Of a stretch of DNA of 64,000 bases, positions 1 to 10,630 are shown one piece after another. Position numbers and translations under genes: made by a program. Positions within the stretch are counted from its first letter, which is position 1; each line of letters starts with the position of its first letter. The notes below the pieces were generated by a model, which was not told the DNA's origin, searched no databases, and worked only from the letters and a program-made list of their open reading frames with translations. Source of the stretch: Liolophura sinensis (Eukaryota; Mollusca; Polyplacophora; Chitonida; Chitonidae); assembly GCF_032854445.1 (NCBI RefSeq), contig NC_088299.1, positions 8,859,608-8,923,607 of the forward strand, given 5' to 3'.

Positions 1-1200
1 ACTACAACAGAGTCCAATGACTGAAATGCACTTGATTCTAATAAAAAAAAGGAGAAAAAAAAAGAGGAATCAAACTTTTTCCCTGTAGTCAGTGTGTTGT
101 GGCATTTCATCTGACATTTGCTTAATGGTAATGTTTTCTTTACCTGAGGTGGCCACTTATTGGCCAGTGAGGGAAGAATTCAACGAGGATATAGGTCACG
201 TGATGACTTGTGACATTTCACGATTTGTTAATGTTACTTTTCTACCGTCATTTTAATTTCGTCAACTCCTCAAGGATCACGTAGACCTCTATCTATGCTA
301 ATTTATGCTCTGTTTATTTTGTTCACCTGTAACATTTGAAACTTTTCAGACAGGTTCACTGAGAACATGTACACTGAAATATACAAAAGTCAGTGGATGT
401 GGAGCTTGGCAAGCATAAGTAATATGCGATCGCAATGAAAAAGAGTGCATCATTTTAGCTGCGAGAAGGTGTTGCTAATTTTGTTCTTCGTCTTGTTCTT
501 GAAGATGAATGTTACGTCACTGATACCTTCTGGGTCACTACAGGCCGCCATGGAATCTAATGTTTTAAAACCATATCACTCGGTTGGAAATTTAAAAACA
601 AAATAATTCAAACTATTTTGCTGGGCTTTGTTTAAAGGACTCTTATCTCATATATACTTCATTTTAGTGTTTTCTAAGCCTTTACTTGTGTTAAAGTAAA
701 AAGTGCTGTAGAGATTAAGCCCTTAATCCTAGTGAGTTCATACTAGCCCCCATTGTACTATATGGGGAACGTTTATCGAATCCTATCGTCGGGAGTTAGA
801 TAGCTTATTTGGAACGACAGCCTTAGCCTTTACACCTAGAGAGTCTATATACTTTCCATCCTTAGAGTGTGGTTCAGTATATCTTTCAATACTGCTGTGA
901 GGGCCGGTGTAAGAGCAAAGGATGTAGTGGTTAACAGTTGGGTGACCAGTTCTCAGAGCGCCCCCTGGTGTCCGAACTGGATACTAATGACTCTATTGGA
1001 TAGGCATTGCACACGTACCAAATATGTACTTTGCACATTTAGCTGACTGAGATATACCAATTTTTATTTTAACAATTTGAACCTTTAACTGTTAACTGAT
1101 GATCATTTCCAACCAGTACATATTAAAGTTAATTTGTTGATCATGCCAGATATTCTGGGAACAATATAATAAAGAACCAGCTCTTAATTTACATAGTTGT
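1..1200. other. intergenic, nothing recognised
   Basis: AT-rich non-coding sequence. I see no long open frame, tRNA-like box pair, terminal repeat or SINE body here. Confidence 0.5.
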
Positions 1201-1205
1201 CAGCT

Positions 1206-1285
1206 CATTTCATGTATTGCTCGCTCATTACGTGTATTGCTCGCTCATTTCATGTATTGCTCACTCATTGCGTGTATTACTCGCT
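1206..1285. repeat. minisatellite, 20 bp unit x4
   Basis: Four consecutive 20 bp units built on 'GTATTGCTCGCT', alternating between a TTTCAT and a TTACGT/TTGCGT version, so the ancestral array may be a 40 bp dimer present twice. Confidence 0.85.
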
Positions 1286-1736
1286 CGATCAATCTATGAG
1301 ATGACAACAAAATAGCGATTTTTTTATGCAGACAACAAGACGGGACCCCCGCATGCAAATGGATTTGTTCATGAGAAGTAAATCTCATGTTTTCATCAAC
1401 CAGCAAGGTGATGATCAGTGTCGGTATGAGCGTTTGAGGACTATGTCTTTGTCCACCTGTACTAACCTGATCATCTTCGTATATTTGAAGTGTTGAGTCT
1501 TAAGTAACGCATCAAATCCTAATCAAATTAACGTTAATATACAAAAGCAGTATGTTCAACTAAAGTTTTATGTTCGGGCTTTGGACTACCATTAAGCAAA
1601 ATCGACGCACAAACATAACAGCTTGGAAAGTTGTATCTATTTGTACTGTGCTATTTGCTTAAACTGTTTTGTATAGACTGTATTTTATATACTATGTCGT
1701 ATATTCTTTGTTGTACTATGCTGTACATATATAAGG

Positions 1737-1737
<1 letters not shown>

Positions 1738-1791
<54 letters not shown>

Positions 1792-1821
1792 AACACAACC
1801 TAACAACCTAATATATGTACA

Positions 1822-1895
<74 letters not shown>

Positions 1896-1924
1896 TCACA
1901 CACACACAACCTAATATATGTACA

Positions 1925-2022
<98 letters not shown>
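1738..2022. repeat. compound microsatellite (GT)n and (TA)n
   Basis: A (GT)n run of about 50 bp is followed by two long (TA)n runs (about 1823-1893 and 1926-2021). The two TA runs are separated by a copy of the motif 'ACCTAATATATGTACAGC', which also precedes the first run, so the block looks like a local duplication followed by slippage. The open frames across it encode only Val-Cys or Tyr-Ile dipeptides and are not genes. Confidence 0.95.
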
Positions 2023-2023
<1 letters not shown>

Positions 2024-2298
2024 GTTGTGTATACTATATGTATATTAGGTTGTGTATACTATGTTGTATATTCTGTATTGCATGTGTACTGTGTTGTATA
2101 TAATTTGTCATGTATAATGCGTTCTATATACTGTGTTTTATATACTATGTTGTCTATACTGGGTTGTATATACTTGGTTGTATATACCATGTTTTATTTA
2201 CTGTGTTGTATATACTGTGTTATATATACTGTGTTGTATATACTGGGTTGTATATACTGTGTTATATATACTGTGTTGTATAGACTGTGTTATGTATA
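2023..2298. repeat. degenerate 14 bp minisatellite
   Basis: Repeats of 'TATACTGTGTTGTA' with variants (GGGTT, TTATA) run directly on from the TA microsatellite. The unit keeps TA ends, which suggests growth out of the neighbouring TA array. Confidence 0.85.
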
Positions 2299-3039
2299 AA
2301 TGCGCTGAAGACAATTATTTCAGCACTATTTCAGAAGGATTTATTACGCAATCTACCAATTACCAATTCATAAACTCAGGCCACTACATGACTGAAATAC
2401 TGCATGTGTGGTGTTAAACCGTAATCATTTATTCCTTCAAAAGCAGACATTCCGTAACTGGACTGGGAAATATTCTTTGTAGCATCAAATGAAGAAATTG
2501 ATAAATTTTAAATGCATCAAAGCTTTTTTATTTATGCAGTCACCATTCTCGAAATATAGCTCTAAGTGATACATTTCCGGCGAAAAACCTTGTGTAGTGA
2601 CTTTTTCATGCAAACGAGTGGAATGTGTTGGATAATCAAGAATAAGGAATACATGTACATGATTTGGGTGAAGTTACTGTAAAAAATGCTTTGTCAGAAT
2701 TAGTTGTTGACGAGGTGACGTGCCATATTCATACGCTGAAAATGTTGCTTATAATTTTATTACAGACATTTTTACTAGTCATTTTTATATGGTTCGCTGT
2801 ATGGCATACAGAACAAAGGGCTATGTTTTACTCATTGTCCTACCAAGGCTTGACTATCTATACATACTGCAATTAATGAGCGGTAATGGTAAACACGGAA
2901 GTAGCTGCACATATATTAAAAAATGCTTTGTTGCTGAGCTATGGCGCATGACTGATGAGACTGCCAGTGGATAGACAACATATCAACCTACACGACGGTC
3001 CAGGTAAAACAGCTATTTCTGGAGCAGTTTATATTGACA

Positions 3040-3262
3040 ATATAACGTTTTTCGCACGGATACCGTCCATGACGGACAGACTCTATGGAGGACAGACTCT
3101 ATGGTGGTCCCACAGAAGGGGATTTATATTTTAGGCCGGGTTGTTTGGTATAGGTTTTTTCCTGTTGATAGCCAGACGTGGGATTTACTTTATGTGACTC
3201 TGTTCCCATATGACTGCAATATTGCCAAAGTGACGTTAATCATTCATTCATCCAGTCAGATA
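3040..3262 (+). repeat. SINE-tail-like relic ending in ATTC repeats
   Basis: The end of this stretch ('TATGACTGCAATATTGCC', then 'GTGACGTTAA', then ATTC repeats) resembles the 3' tail of a tRNA-derived SINE type of molluscs, judged from memory. No convincing head was found. The upstream 'GACAGACTCTATGG' occurs twice in tandem. Confidence 0.35.
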
Positions 3263-3572
3263 TTCATTCCTGGCTGACTGTTCCGGTAGGTACAGTGGGT
3301 TGATGCAGAAGAGAAATCGATCCGTGCGTTGTGGAGGTTTCAGGCATACGTCCTTGCGCAGTGTTATTGATGTTTTAATGCTTACAGGACAAGGCTTTCC
3401 TAAATTTCCCAGCAACAGAAAACGATCACTGACAATGTTTTGAACCCGACGACACCATGGGACGAAAAAGAAACGGACTGGCAGCTTCTAAAAGGCATGA
3501 TCTGTGAGAATTCCAGAGGATGTTCTGGGTATCTTGTGGTCAGTGACACGTGACATCTTCATATAAAACAGA

Positions 3573-6458
3573 ATGGATGTATCACCAAAACAGCACGCAT
3601 GGTGCAAACCTTTGCAAAGAACTCTGTTTGTGATATTGCTGTATTTGTCCCTGATTGTAACAGTACAGAACATCACAAGGTTTGATCTATCTGGAGAAAA
3701 TGCAACAAAAACTAGTGACTTCGTAAATACTACATTTACTCGGTCCACAGACAGCGCCCATGTTTTGAACTCCAAATTCCCGATTTCATCTACAGACACG
3801 ACTACATCTACAACAACCCTCAGTGCTACTAACACGGCACTGGACACAATATCTTCAGTAAATGTTGATGCTACCAACTCGGTACTCTCGGCTACATCTA
3901 CAGACAGTGTCGATGCTACTAACACTGCATTCTCCGATACATCTACAGTCAGTGCCGATGCTACCAAAACGGCGCTCCCGACCACATCTACAGTAAGTGT
4001 CGATACTACTAAGACAGCACTTCCGGTTACAGCTACAGCCAGTGCCGATGCTATCAATATGACACTCCCGACTACAACCACAGGCAGTGTCGATGCTACA
4101 AACACATCATTCCCGGCTACATCTATAGTCAGTGTCAATACTACCAAGGCGGTACGTACAACTACATCTACAGTCTTTGTCGATGCTACCAAAACGGCGC
4201 TTCCGACTATATCTACAGCTAATGTCGATGCTACAAAGTCGCTGCTCCGGACTACGTCTACTGCTCGTGTCGATGCTACCAAGACAGTGCTCTTGAATAC
4301 ATCTACAGCCAATGTGGATGCTACCAATACGACACTCCCGATTACATCTTCCACTACCAATACGACGCTCCCGACTACAACCACAGGCAGTGTCGATGCT
4401 ACCAAGAAGGCGCTCCCGATTACATCTCCCACTACCAATACGACACTCCAGATTACAACCACAGGCAGTGTCGATGCTACCAAGACGGCGCTCCCAACTA
4501 CATCTACTATCAGCGGTGGTGCTACCAATTCGACACTCCCGAGTACATATACTAGCACTGTACTACAAACAACATCTACAGATAGTGTCACTTCTACCAA
4601 GGAGGCGCTCAACACTCGTTCTGAAACTAGTACAAGTTCCGCTCCAAAAGCTGCTAGCGCAGACCTCCCAGAGAGCTGGCGAGAGCTCTGCACTATATCG
4701 GAGACTTTTGTAAAATGGAATTTTACCACACTCTCGGCGGATGAAGTTAGTGGGATGACACAGATTTTATGTTATCTGAAAGCAGCTCAGCATTTGAAGT
4801 TAACAGACTATCGTAACTGGGTCTCAACGTTACAGAGTCCGACGAAGATGGCGATGAAAGTCGTCTGTAACGTAAACAACCGAGGTGCTTTCCACGTTCC
4901 TTGGCCAATGAAAATTAAAGGCTTGGTATACTTAGAAGTTTATAATTGCAATTTGGCAGATTATTATTCGGAATATTTCGATCAAAGTGTAACTTTCATC
5001 CCTGATCAATTTCTTGTGTTAGGCTTAATAAACTGTGTCATACAGACTAGTGTACTGGAAATTATTCATGTGATAAAAAACGTGGAAAACATGGTAAAAG
5101 ACGTGGAGTGCGGTCCTCTGAGTTTAGAAAAGTTTGCGATTCGAAATTTGCAGTATGACATCGAATTTCCAGATTACGTTGACACGAACATATACGATTA
5201 CGTCGACTATTACAGCGAAATGCTTTGGCTGAAATACCGGAAGTCAAATTTTCAATGTAACTTTCGACAATTGCTTTATATAGACGAAAGTTACTTCCAG
5301 TCGATGTCAGGTAAGCATTTGTTTACATTGCAGGCAAAGTCCTTTTACCCTGAACTGAAAGCGTACAACTTGTCTCACGTGGGATTCCACACCGTACCCA
5401 TCGAACTTAGTCAATGGCGTCGAACTATGGAAAAACTGGTCTATCTTGACCTTTCCCACAATCATATTTCTGAGATCGATTTTATTGAATACGGGTTTGC
5501 CAAAGACGGCATTGGTTTGATCAATCTTCAGTATAACAACATTAAACAACTGAGAAGAAGTGATTTGGAGTCGTTGCAACGGCTAGAATCAGCCACCATC
5601 GATATTCGTAATAACTTGATCAACTGCTCCTGTGGAATGGTTCAGGACTTTCGCGAGTTTCTAAGAAATCCAGATCTCGGAAGGTACGAGTATTTGCGAG
5701 ATCTGCGCTGTGGATGGCCGGAGAAATATAGCGGCAAAAGAGTCAGCGACCTGACAGAAATGCAGGCCCAGTGTACAGAAGGCCTATTCGCTCTGACAGG
5801 TGTGCTGGGCTCCCTCGTCTTAATTCTTGCTATTATCGTCATATTACTCTGGAGATTTAGGCGGGAAGTCGTGATTCTCGTCTACACGAGACTTAATATA
5901 CTGTTGCCTTGTCAGGCTGAGGACAATTTGGGAAACAAAGATTTTGACGCGTTTATTTCCTATAGCAGCAAGGATGACGATTGGGTCTTGGAGACGCTGG
6001 TGAAGAAACTGGAAAATCAGGAGGATGGTTGGTCAGGCTTCAAACTCTGTGTACATCATCGAGATTTCGAGATTGGGGCGGCCATTGCAGATAACGTGGT
6101 GAGGAGTGTGGAGTCCAGTCGTCACACCGTTATGGTGCTGTCGAGAAATTTCGTTGAGAGTGAGTGGTGTATCTATGAATTCAGGACTGCAATGCAACAA
6201 AGCCTGATCGAACGAAGGAAACATTTGATACTCGTTATACTGGAAGACGTTCCCAAATCGGAGCTAGACCCTGACCTCCGAAAATGTTTGGAAACTTTCA
6301 CCTATATACAGGCGGGAGAGACGTTATTCTGGGACAAACTGAGATATACCCTATCAGTTCGGAGTAAGCAAAGATCCACCAGGCGTTCCTCTTCATCGAG
6401 CGCTAAGCCCAGTCAGAAGGAGATTCTGAAGTCATCAACCATCCAAAACATTGTTTGA
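3573..6458 (+). CDS. Toll-like receptor with Thr/Ser-rich stalk (TIR domain)
   Basis: Intronless 961-residue type I membrane receptor. The ATG at 3573 opens the frame and is followed by a hydrophobic segment (residues 17-33) that fits a signal peptide. Residues ~55-360 are Thr/Ser-rich 15-residue repeats, probably an O-glycosylated stalk. Residues 361-735 form a Cys-containing ectodomain with a few recognisable leucine-rich repeats (e.g. YLDLSHNHISEID, ~624-636) and an LRRCT-type cap (C685, C687, C713, C734). The membrane helix is 738-760. The TIR domain (~789-930) has box 1 FDAFISYS (791-798), box 2 LCVHHRDFEIG (825-835) and box 3 FW (919-920). TIR domains recruit MyD88-type adaptors in innate signalling. 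The BB loop reads RDFEIG, without the proline seen in many TLRs. A minus-strand paralogue lies at 25.5-27.5 kb. The family is certain; the ligand is unknown. Confidence 0.95.
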   Translation: MDVSPKQHAWCKPLQRTLFVILLYLSLIVTVQNITRFDLSGENATKTSDFVNTTFTRSTDSAHVLNSKFPISSTDTTTSTTTLSATNTALDTISSVNVDATNSVLSATSTDSVDATNTAFSDTSTVSADATKTALPTTSTVSVDTTKTALPVTATASADAINMTLPTTTTGSVDATNTSFPATSIVSVNTTKAVRTTTSTVFVDATKTALPTISTANVDATKSLLRTTSTARVDATKTVLLNTSTANVDATNTTLPITSSTTNTTLPTTTTGSVDATKKALPITSPTTNTTLQITTTGSVDATKTALPTTSTISGGATNSTLPSTYTSTVLQTTSTDSVTSTKEALNTRSETSTSSAPKAASADLPESWRELCTISETFVKWNFTTLSADEVSGMTQILCYLKAAQHLKLTDYRNWVSTLQSPTKMAMKVVCNVNNRGAFHVPWPMKIKGLVYLEVYNCNLADYYSEYFDQSVTFIPDQFLVLGLINCVIQTSVLEIIHVIKNVENMVKDVECGPLSLEKFAIRNLQYDIEFPDYVDTNIYDYVDYYSEMLWLKYRKSNFQCNFRQLLYIDESYFQSMSGKHLFTLQAKSFYPELKAYNLSHVGFHTVPIELSQWRRTMEKLVYLDLSHNHISEIDFIEYGFAKDGIGLINLQYNNIKQLRRSDLESLQRLESATIDIRNNLINCSCGMVQDFREFLRNPDLGRYEYLRDLRCGWPEKYSGKRVSDLTEMQAQCTEGLFALTGVLGSLVLILAIIVILLWRFRREVVILVYTRLNILLPCQAEDNLGNKDFDAFISYSSKDDDWVLETLVKKLENQEDGWSGFKLCVHHRDFEIGAAIADNVVRSVESSRHTVMVLSRNFVESEWCIYEFRTAMQQSLIERRKHLILVILEDVPKSELDPDLRKCLETFTYIQAGETLFWDKLRYTLSVRSKQRSTRRSSSSSAKPSQKEILKSSTIQNIV
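3780..4640 (+). repeat. coding minisatellite, 45 bp (15 codon) unit
   Basis: Inside the receptor gene, a 45 bp unit encoding variants of SVDATKTALPTTSTV is repeated about 18 times with point variation and a few shorter units. The length is a multiple of three, so unit gain or loss keeps the frame. The paralogue at 25.5-27.5 kb has only a dozen Thr/Ser/Val residues at this place, so the array grew after or independently of the duplication. Confidence 0.9.
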
Positions 6459-6505
6459 TACCTTGCAGTGGAAAACTGTTAGCTTCATATCTTCATATTC
6501 TGTAA

Positions 6506-6777
6506 GGGGCCTCCGTGGCTCAGTTGGTTAGCGCGCTAGCGCAGCGTTATGACCCAGAAGATCTCACCAATGCGGTCGCTGTGAATTCAAGTTCAGCTCA
6601 TGCTGGCTTTCTCTCCGGCCTTAAGTGGGAAGGTCTGCCAGCAACCTGCGGATGGTCGTGGGATTCCCCCGGGCTATGCCCGGTCTCTCCCACCATATTG
6701 CTGCCGCCGTCGTATAATTGAAATATTCTTGAGTACGGCGTAAAACACCAATCAAATAAATAAATAAATAAATAAAT
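6506..6777 (+). mobile_element. tRNA-derived SINE, near full length
   Basis: The head carries box A (GGCTCAGTTGG) and a box B-like GTGAATTCAAG. The body runs through GCGGATGGTCGTGGG to the shared tail GAGTACGGCGTAAAACACC and an (AAAT)n end containing several AATAAA hexamers. It starts 47 bp after the receptor stop codon in the same orientation, so it probably lies in the 3' UTR. Confidence 0.95.
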
Positions 6778-7276
6778 GTTTGTTTTATAATGTCAGAGAA
6801 TATTTTTGTGCATGTTTATTCATTTCGTGAGTGTTCTTTGCCGTATGCGGCTAACAAAGTTCATGGGTGGTGGAATCGTAGGCCAAACGTGCGAGAACGT
6901 GATAAGAACTTTAGACGTCTCAAGTCGTATGCCGACCCGCAGTTTAGATAACAACGTTTTATGCTAATGAAACAACGTTAGGAATTTCTGAAACTGTGTG
7001 TGGTAAACGGGTCAAACTTTATGCATTTAAATGAACAAACAGGCAGTGCACTGCACGTAGAGTCTTCCGCTCCCACTGGGCATGGGAGGCCATGTCCAAG
7101 CTGTGCAGGCCTATTCTGTGTTATTCATCTCTGTCATACTTCCCGTTTTTTTAATATGTCGTTTTGCTGATCTAGTGATTATGTAGCATAGACACGTACA
7201 ACAACGACGGCATACAAAAGCTCATTGCACACGCCATTTTTTGGATGCGAAAATAGGTCAGTGCTACCAATAAAAT

Positions 7277-7432
7277 TAAGACGTATAGCACAGAGAGAAA
7301 AAAAATGAGAAGAGACGACAGTGTGATATCTGGCAAATGGTAACTCGTAACCGGTGAAATTGTCATTTTATCGCATTTATGGTTTTATTCTATCTGTTCA
7401 TGTAAATGCATAAATAGTACCAAAGGATACGA
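7277..7432 (+). repeat. unassigned dispersed repeat, copy A left part
   Basis: It begins near 'AAGACGTATAGCACAGAG' and runs through 'GTTTTATTCT' and 'TGTTCATGTAAATGCATAAA'. The same order of motifs recurs at seven other places in the window. The copy is cut at 7432 by a TIR element and resumes at 8286. Confidence 0.8.
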
Positions 7433-8285
7433 TAAGGCGGAGAATCGGCCCCAGAGAGGTATGATAAGAAAGTGTAAATTTCAAAACACCACCACAATTT
7501 TGTAAATTTTCAAATCAGAATTATAAAACTTGGTCGAATCACCCATAAAAAGTTATAATGCGATAAAAGAGATGGTTGCTTATTAAAAAAAACGCACTCT
7601 CGATCAAAAACGCCAAGTTTTCGCTCAAACGAGGAACTGTGATTTTAATTTACGGTATGAAAATCAACGTTAACCGGAAAAAATATTTTTAATGAAACCT
7701 TCATATGTGTATTTCAACGTGTTGTACAGTGGGCTAACGAAGTTTCCAAGGAGAACAGGTTGCATATCGGGAAAGAGTTCAATCTATGTGGCTCTTCTTT
7801 TTATTCCTTTGGAACATACTTTTGTGTGAGTAAAGATAAAGGCCATCTTGCATTAGATAAGTGTTATTATGAATTACAAAGGATAAGTTATATTATTACG
7901 TAACATTTGGCAACTATAGGGAAATCATACCTGAATCCTGTTGAGAGCACGTGGTCCTCTGCTATCATTAACACTAGCACGTTATGCACACCGGAAGTAT
8001 AAGGTTGAACATTTGTTATATATTTATTTAATTGATTGGCGCATAACTACGCCCTCAAGAATTTTTCAGAAAGTTACATTTTGGTGATTTTTATGAGCTG
8101 TACATCGCTTTAATGCATGTTTGGAGCTTTATAAGCCGCATTCTTGCTTTATAACAGGCAAAGACGAGTAAACAGAATTGAAAACATAAGAAGCCTTATG
8201 AGGGTGTAAGCAGCTGTCACTCACATCTATAGTTTCGCCACTTCAGGTGCACAGTTTCTTGCACTGGGGCCGATTCTCCGCCTTA
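7433..8285. mobile_element. non-autonomous TIR DNA transposon with TA target duplication
   Basis: A 20 bp perfect terminal inverted repeat (AGGCGGAGAATCGGCCCCAG at 7435-7454, its complement at 8264-8283) is flanked on both sides by TA. The roughly 850 bp interior is AT-rich with no transposase frame. The element interrupts copy A of the dispersed repeat, whose halves join cleanly when it is removed. The TA duplication suits the Tc1/mariner group, but the TIR sequence does not identify a subfamily for me. Confidence 0.85.
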
Positions 8286-8420
8286 CCGTACCATGCCCTT
8301 ACAAGCCCACTAGATTAAGCAGAATTAGGTAAAAAAAATTGTATTGATGTTATATCTAGTTGATTGCTTTCTTCGTTCACATCTTGAGCGTCTTTCAGAG
8401 TAACTAGAATGTGAATCCGA
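8286..8420 (+). repeat. unassigned dispersed repeat, copy A right part
   Basis: Continues the repeat from 7432 with 'ATTAAGCAGAATTAGGTAAA', the same motif found downstream in the copies at 17.2 kb and 24.2 kb. Homology fades after about 8370. Confidence 0.75.
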
Positions 8421-8880
8421 GTAAAAATTTCTGAGTATTTCCGAGTATTTCTGGCCACTTCTATGAAACTGACCTCATATTTACAAGTTACTTTTTTGCT
8501 GGAAAATGAAATGCCTGTATTTATTATTATTTGATATGACGTCTGAGTGTCCCGATAGGATAACATGTTTGTTATTTTGTGAAGACTGCACAAAAGTCAC
8601 GTGGTTTACTACAAAGCTACGTTGAGGTATAATGACGAACAAAACATTCTGCACATGTTGAATTCGGTCATTTAAGTATCACCTCTTGGTGCAATTGCGC
8701 ATGCGAATTAAAATTATCATATAAGTACATATATTAGCAAATTAGGAAATATATATACAATTCATATTCCCACAATCAGTTTGTGAGAGATTTTCATGTA
8801 ATTCAGAATGAAGTGTTTTGTCAACGGAGGGAAATATGATCCAATTTGTCATGGGAGGATTCTTTGTCATCATTATGTTT

Positions 8881-8912
8881 TGACGGCGTAAAGCACCAAT
8901 CAAATAAATAAG
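8881..8912 (+). repeat. SINE tail fragment
   Basis: Only the 3' end of the common SINE is present (GGCGTAAAGCACCAATCAAA plus AAAT units). This is an extreme 5' truncation. Confidence 0.7.
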
Positions 8913-9728
8913 GAAATTATATCTGTTTTTTTTTAGGAATATCAGGATTTCTTGTGCTGAGCCATAGCAGGGGATGGTATTAACATGGTCTCCGCATATA
9001 CAGATCTGTATATGTCCCAGGATATTGTTTGGTTTCATTATTATCTTTCTTGGAATCTGGAAAATACAAACTTTTGTTTTGTGTCTAGATTTTAGTTTTT
9101 TGGAATGAAGTTTAAATATGAGGATATGATAATACCTTTTTATAGCATTTATAGCATTTCTTCCAGCATCCCTCTTTCCGGATGTTGGCTGTGAATGGCT
9201 TCGGTAATCCAGGGTTATTTCCCTTTAAAAGGGTAAAGTAAAAATAAGTCTTAAACTTAGTTAATAGTTACACTAGTGACAATACAAGGCTTATAGTAAT
9301 AGTAATTATAGTTATATTATAGTAAAGCTATATAGATGATACAAGGTATTCTTCCAATGAAAGCTCAGTGCGGCCAAAATATATTGTGCCAACTACATTT
9401 ATTGTCCGTTCGAGTCGAAGTGCCAAGTGTTAGGTTTCTATTGCAGCTATGTTAGAATAACGTGTGGTTTACTCTGTAGAACTGCCTGTATAGATGGTAA
9501 ACCCAGCTGGCGGTCGACATGGCATTGTTGGTGGAATTGTTGGTGGCAAACAACAGGGTGAAATGTGTATTGCTTCGTAATAAATGTTTATTAAACACAG
9601 TGCAATATATTCACGCTATAATTCGTAAGACAAAACTTGTTTTAAATACCAACGTTATTGAGGGAAAGGGATATTATCTTATGTATTTAACGGTATACAC
9701 TTGGCTGATGGTTAGCAAAAAAAATGTT

Positions 9729-10050
9729 AGTTGGTAGACCGTCCGTTTAGGGAAGCGGTACATCTTGGGTCAATCCTGGGTCGGGTCACACCTATGACCT
9801 TAAAAGAGGAAGTTATAACTTCTTCGCTCGGCGTTCAGCATGAGGGGGATAGTGCAACGACTGGTTGACCCATATTGATATAATGGCTCGGGCGGGGCTG
9901 CTTACTTGCCTTCAGTAAGTCGTCTCATTGAAGAAGCACTAGATAAAAGAGGAAATCCGTCCTGCAACAAGGAGGCACATTACATGCACTCAACGACTCC
10001 TTCGTCGTCATATGACTGAAAAATTGTTAAGTTCGGCATTAACCCCTAAG
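9729..10050 (+). mobile_element. second SINE family, near full length
   Basis: The tRNA-like head contains 'GGGTCAATCCTGGGTCGGG' (box B-like). The body includes 'AGAGGAAGTTATAACTTC' and 'GTGCAACGACTGGTTGACCC', and the end reads 'CATATGACTGAAAAATTGTT' then 'TTCGGCATTAA'. The minus-strand copy at 61.0-61.3 kb has the same order. The body and tail differ from the common SINE family. Confidence 0.85.
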
Positions 10051-10281
10051 CAATCACTCTCTTACGCAACAGATATTTTCAGCTATTTTTATCAGTTACA
10101 CCTGTTACAAGACAGCTTCAACCGCATAACGGGGAAGCCCCTGCGTCATTTCCCAGAAAATCTGACCGTGAGCAGATTGGCAATCGGCCTGAACGACAGA
10201 GGGTGGGGTGTGGTGTGAGGGAGGGGGACGATTTTTCATCTAGTTGCAAGGGGTCCTGTATTTATTTAATTTTTATTTATT

Positions 10282-10545
10282 GGGGCCTCTGTGACTCAGT
10301 CGGTTAGCGCGCTAGCGCAGCGTAGTGACCCAGAAGCCTCTCACCAATGCGGTCGCTGTGAGTTCAAGACCAGCTCATGCTGGCTTCCTCTCCGGCCGTA
10401 CGTGGGAAGGTCTGTCAGTAACGTGCGGATGGTCGTGGGTTTCCCCCGGGCTGTGCCCGGTTTCCACCCACCATATTGCTGGCCGCCGTCGTATAAGTGA
10501 AATATTCTTGAGTACGGCGTAAAACACCAGTCAACAAAAAATTAT
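10282..10545 (+). mobile_element. tRNA-derived SINE, full length
   Basis: Complete head, body and tail of the common family. Box A is GACTCAGTCGG, box B is GTGAGTTCAAG, and the tail is GAGTACGGCGTAAAACACC. A minus-oriented fragment follows at once, so the tails face each other as an inverted pair. Confidence 0.95.
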
Positions 10546-10630
10546 ATATTTATTTGATTGACTGATGTTTTACGCCGTACTCAAGAATATTTCAAGATAT
10601 AACGACGGCGATCGGCATTATCGTGCGAGG
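10546..10630 (-). mobile_element. SINE 3' fragment, minus strand
   Basis: Reads TTTATTTGATTG, then GTTTTACGCCGTACTCAAGA, then ACGACGGCG: the common SINE tail in reverse. Together with the preceding copy it forms a tail-to-tail inverted repeat with a short spacer. Confidence 0.9.

Noticed and set aside
1631-2417. Open frames rich in Tyr-Ile or Val-Cys
   Set aside because: Translations of TA and GT microsatellites.
3541-3572. ATATAAAA as TATA box of the first receptor gene
   Set aside because: It lies only about 10 bp before the ATG, too close to direct a start upstream of it. TCTAAAAG near 3486 is a weak alternative.
3488-4729. 413-codon open frame antisense to the receptor stalk
   Set aside because: It exists because the 45 bp in-frame repeat has no stops on the opposite strand. 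It encodes a matching antisense repeat (VDVVGSAVLVAST type) and has no independent support.
10291-10522. Open frames of 60-130 codons over many SINE copies
   Set aside because: They follow SINE consensus sequence in both orientations. SINEs do not encode proteins.
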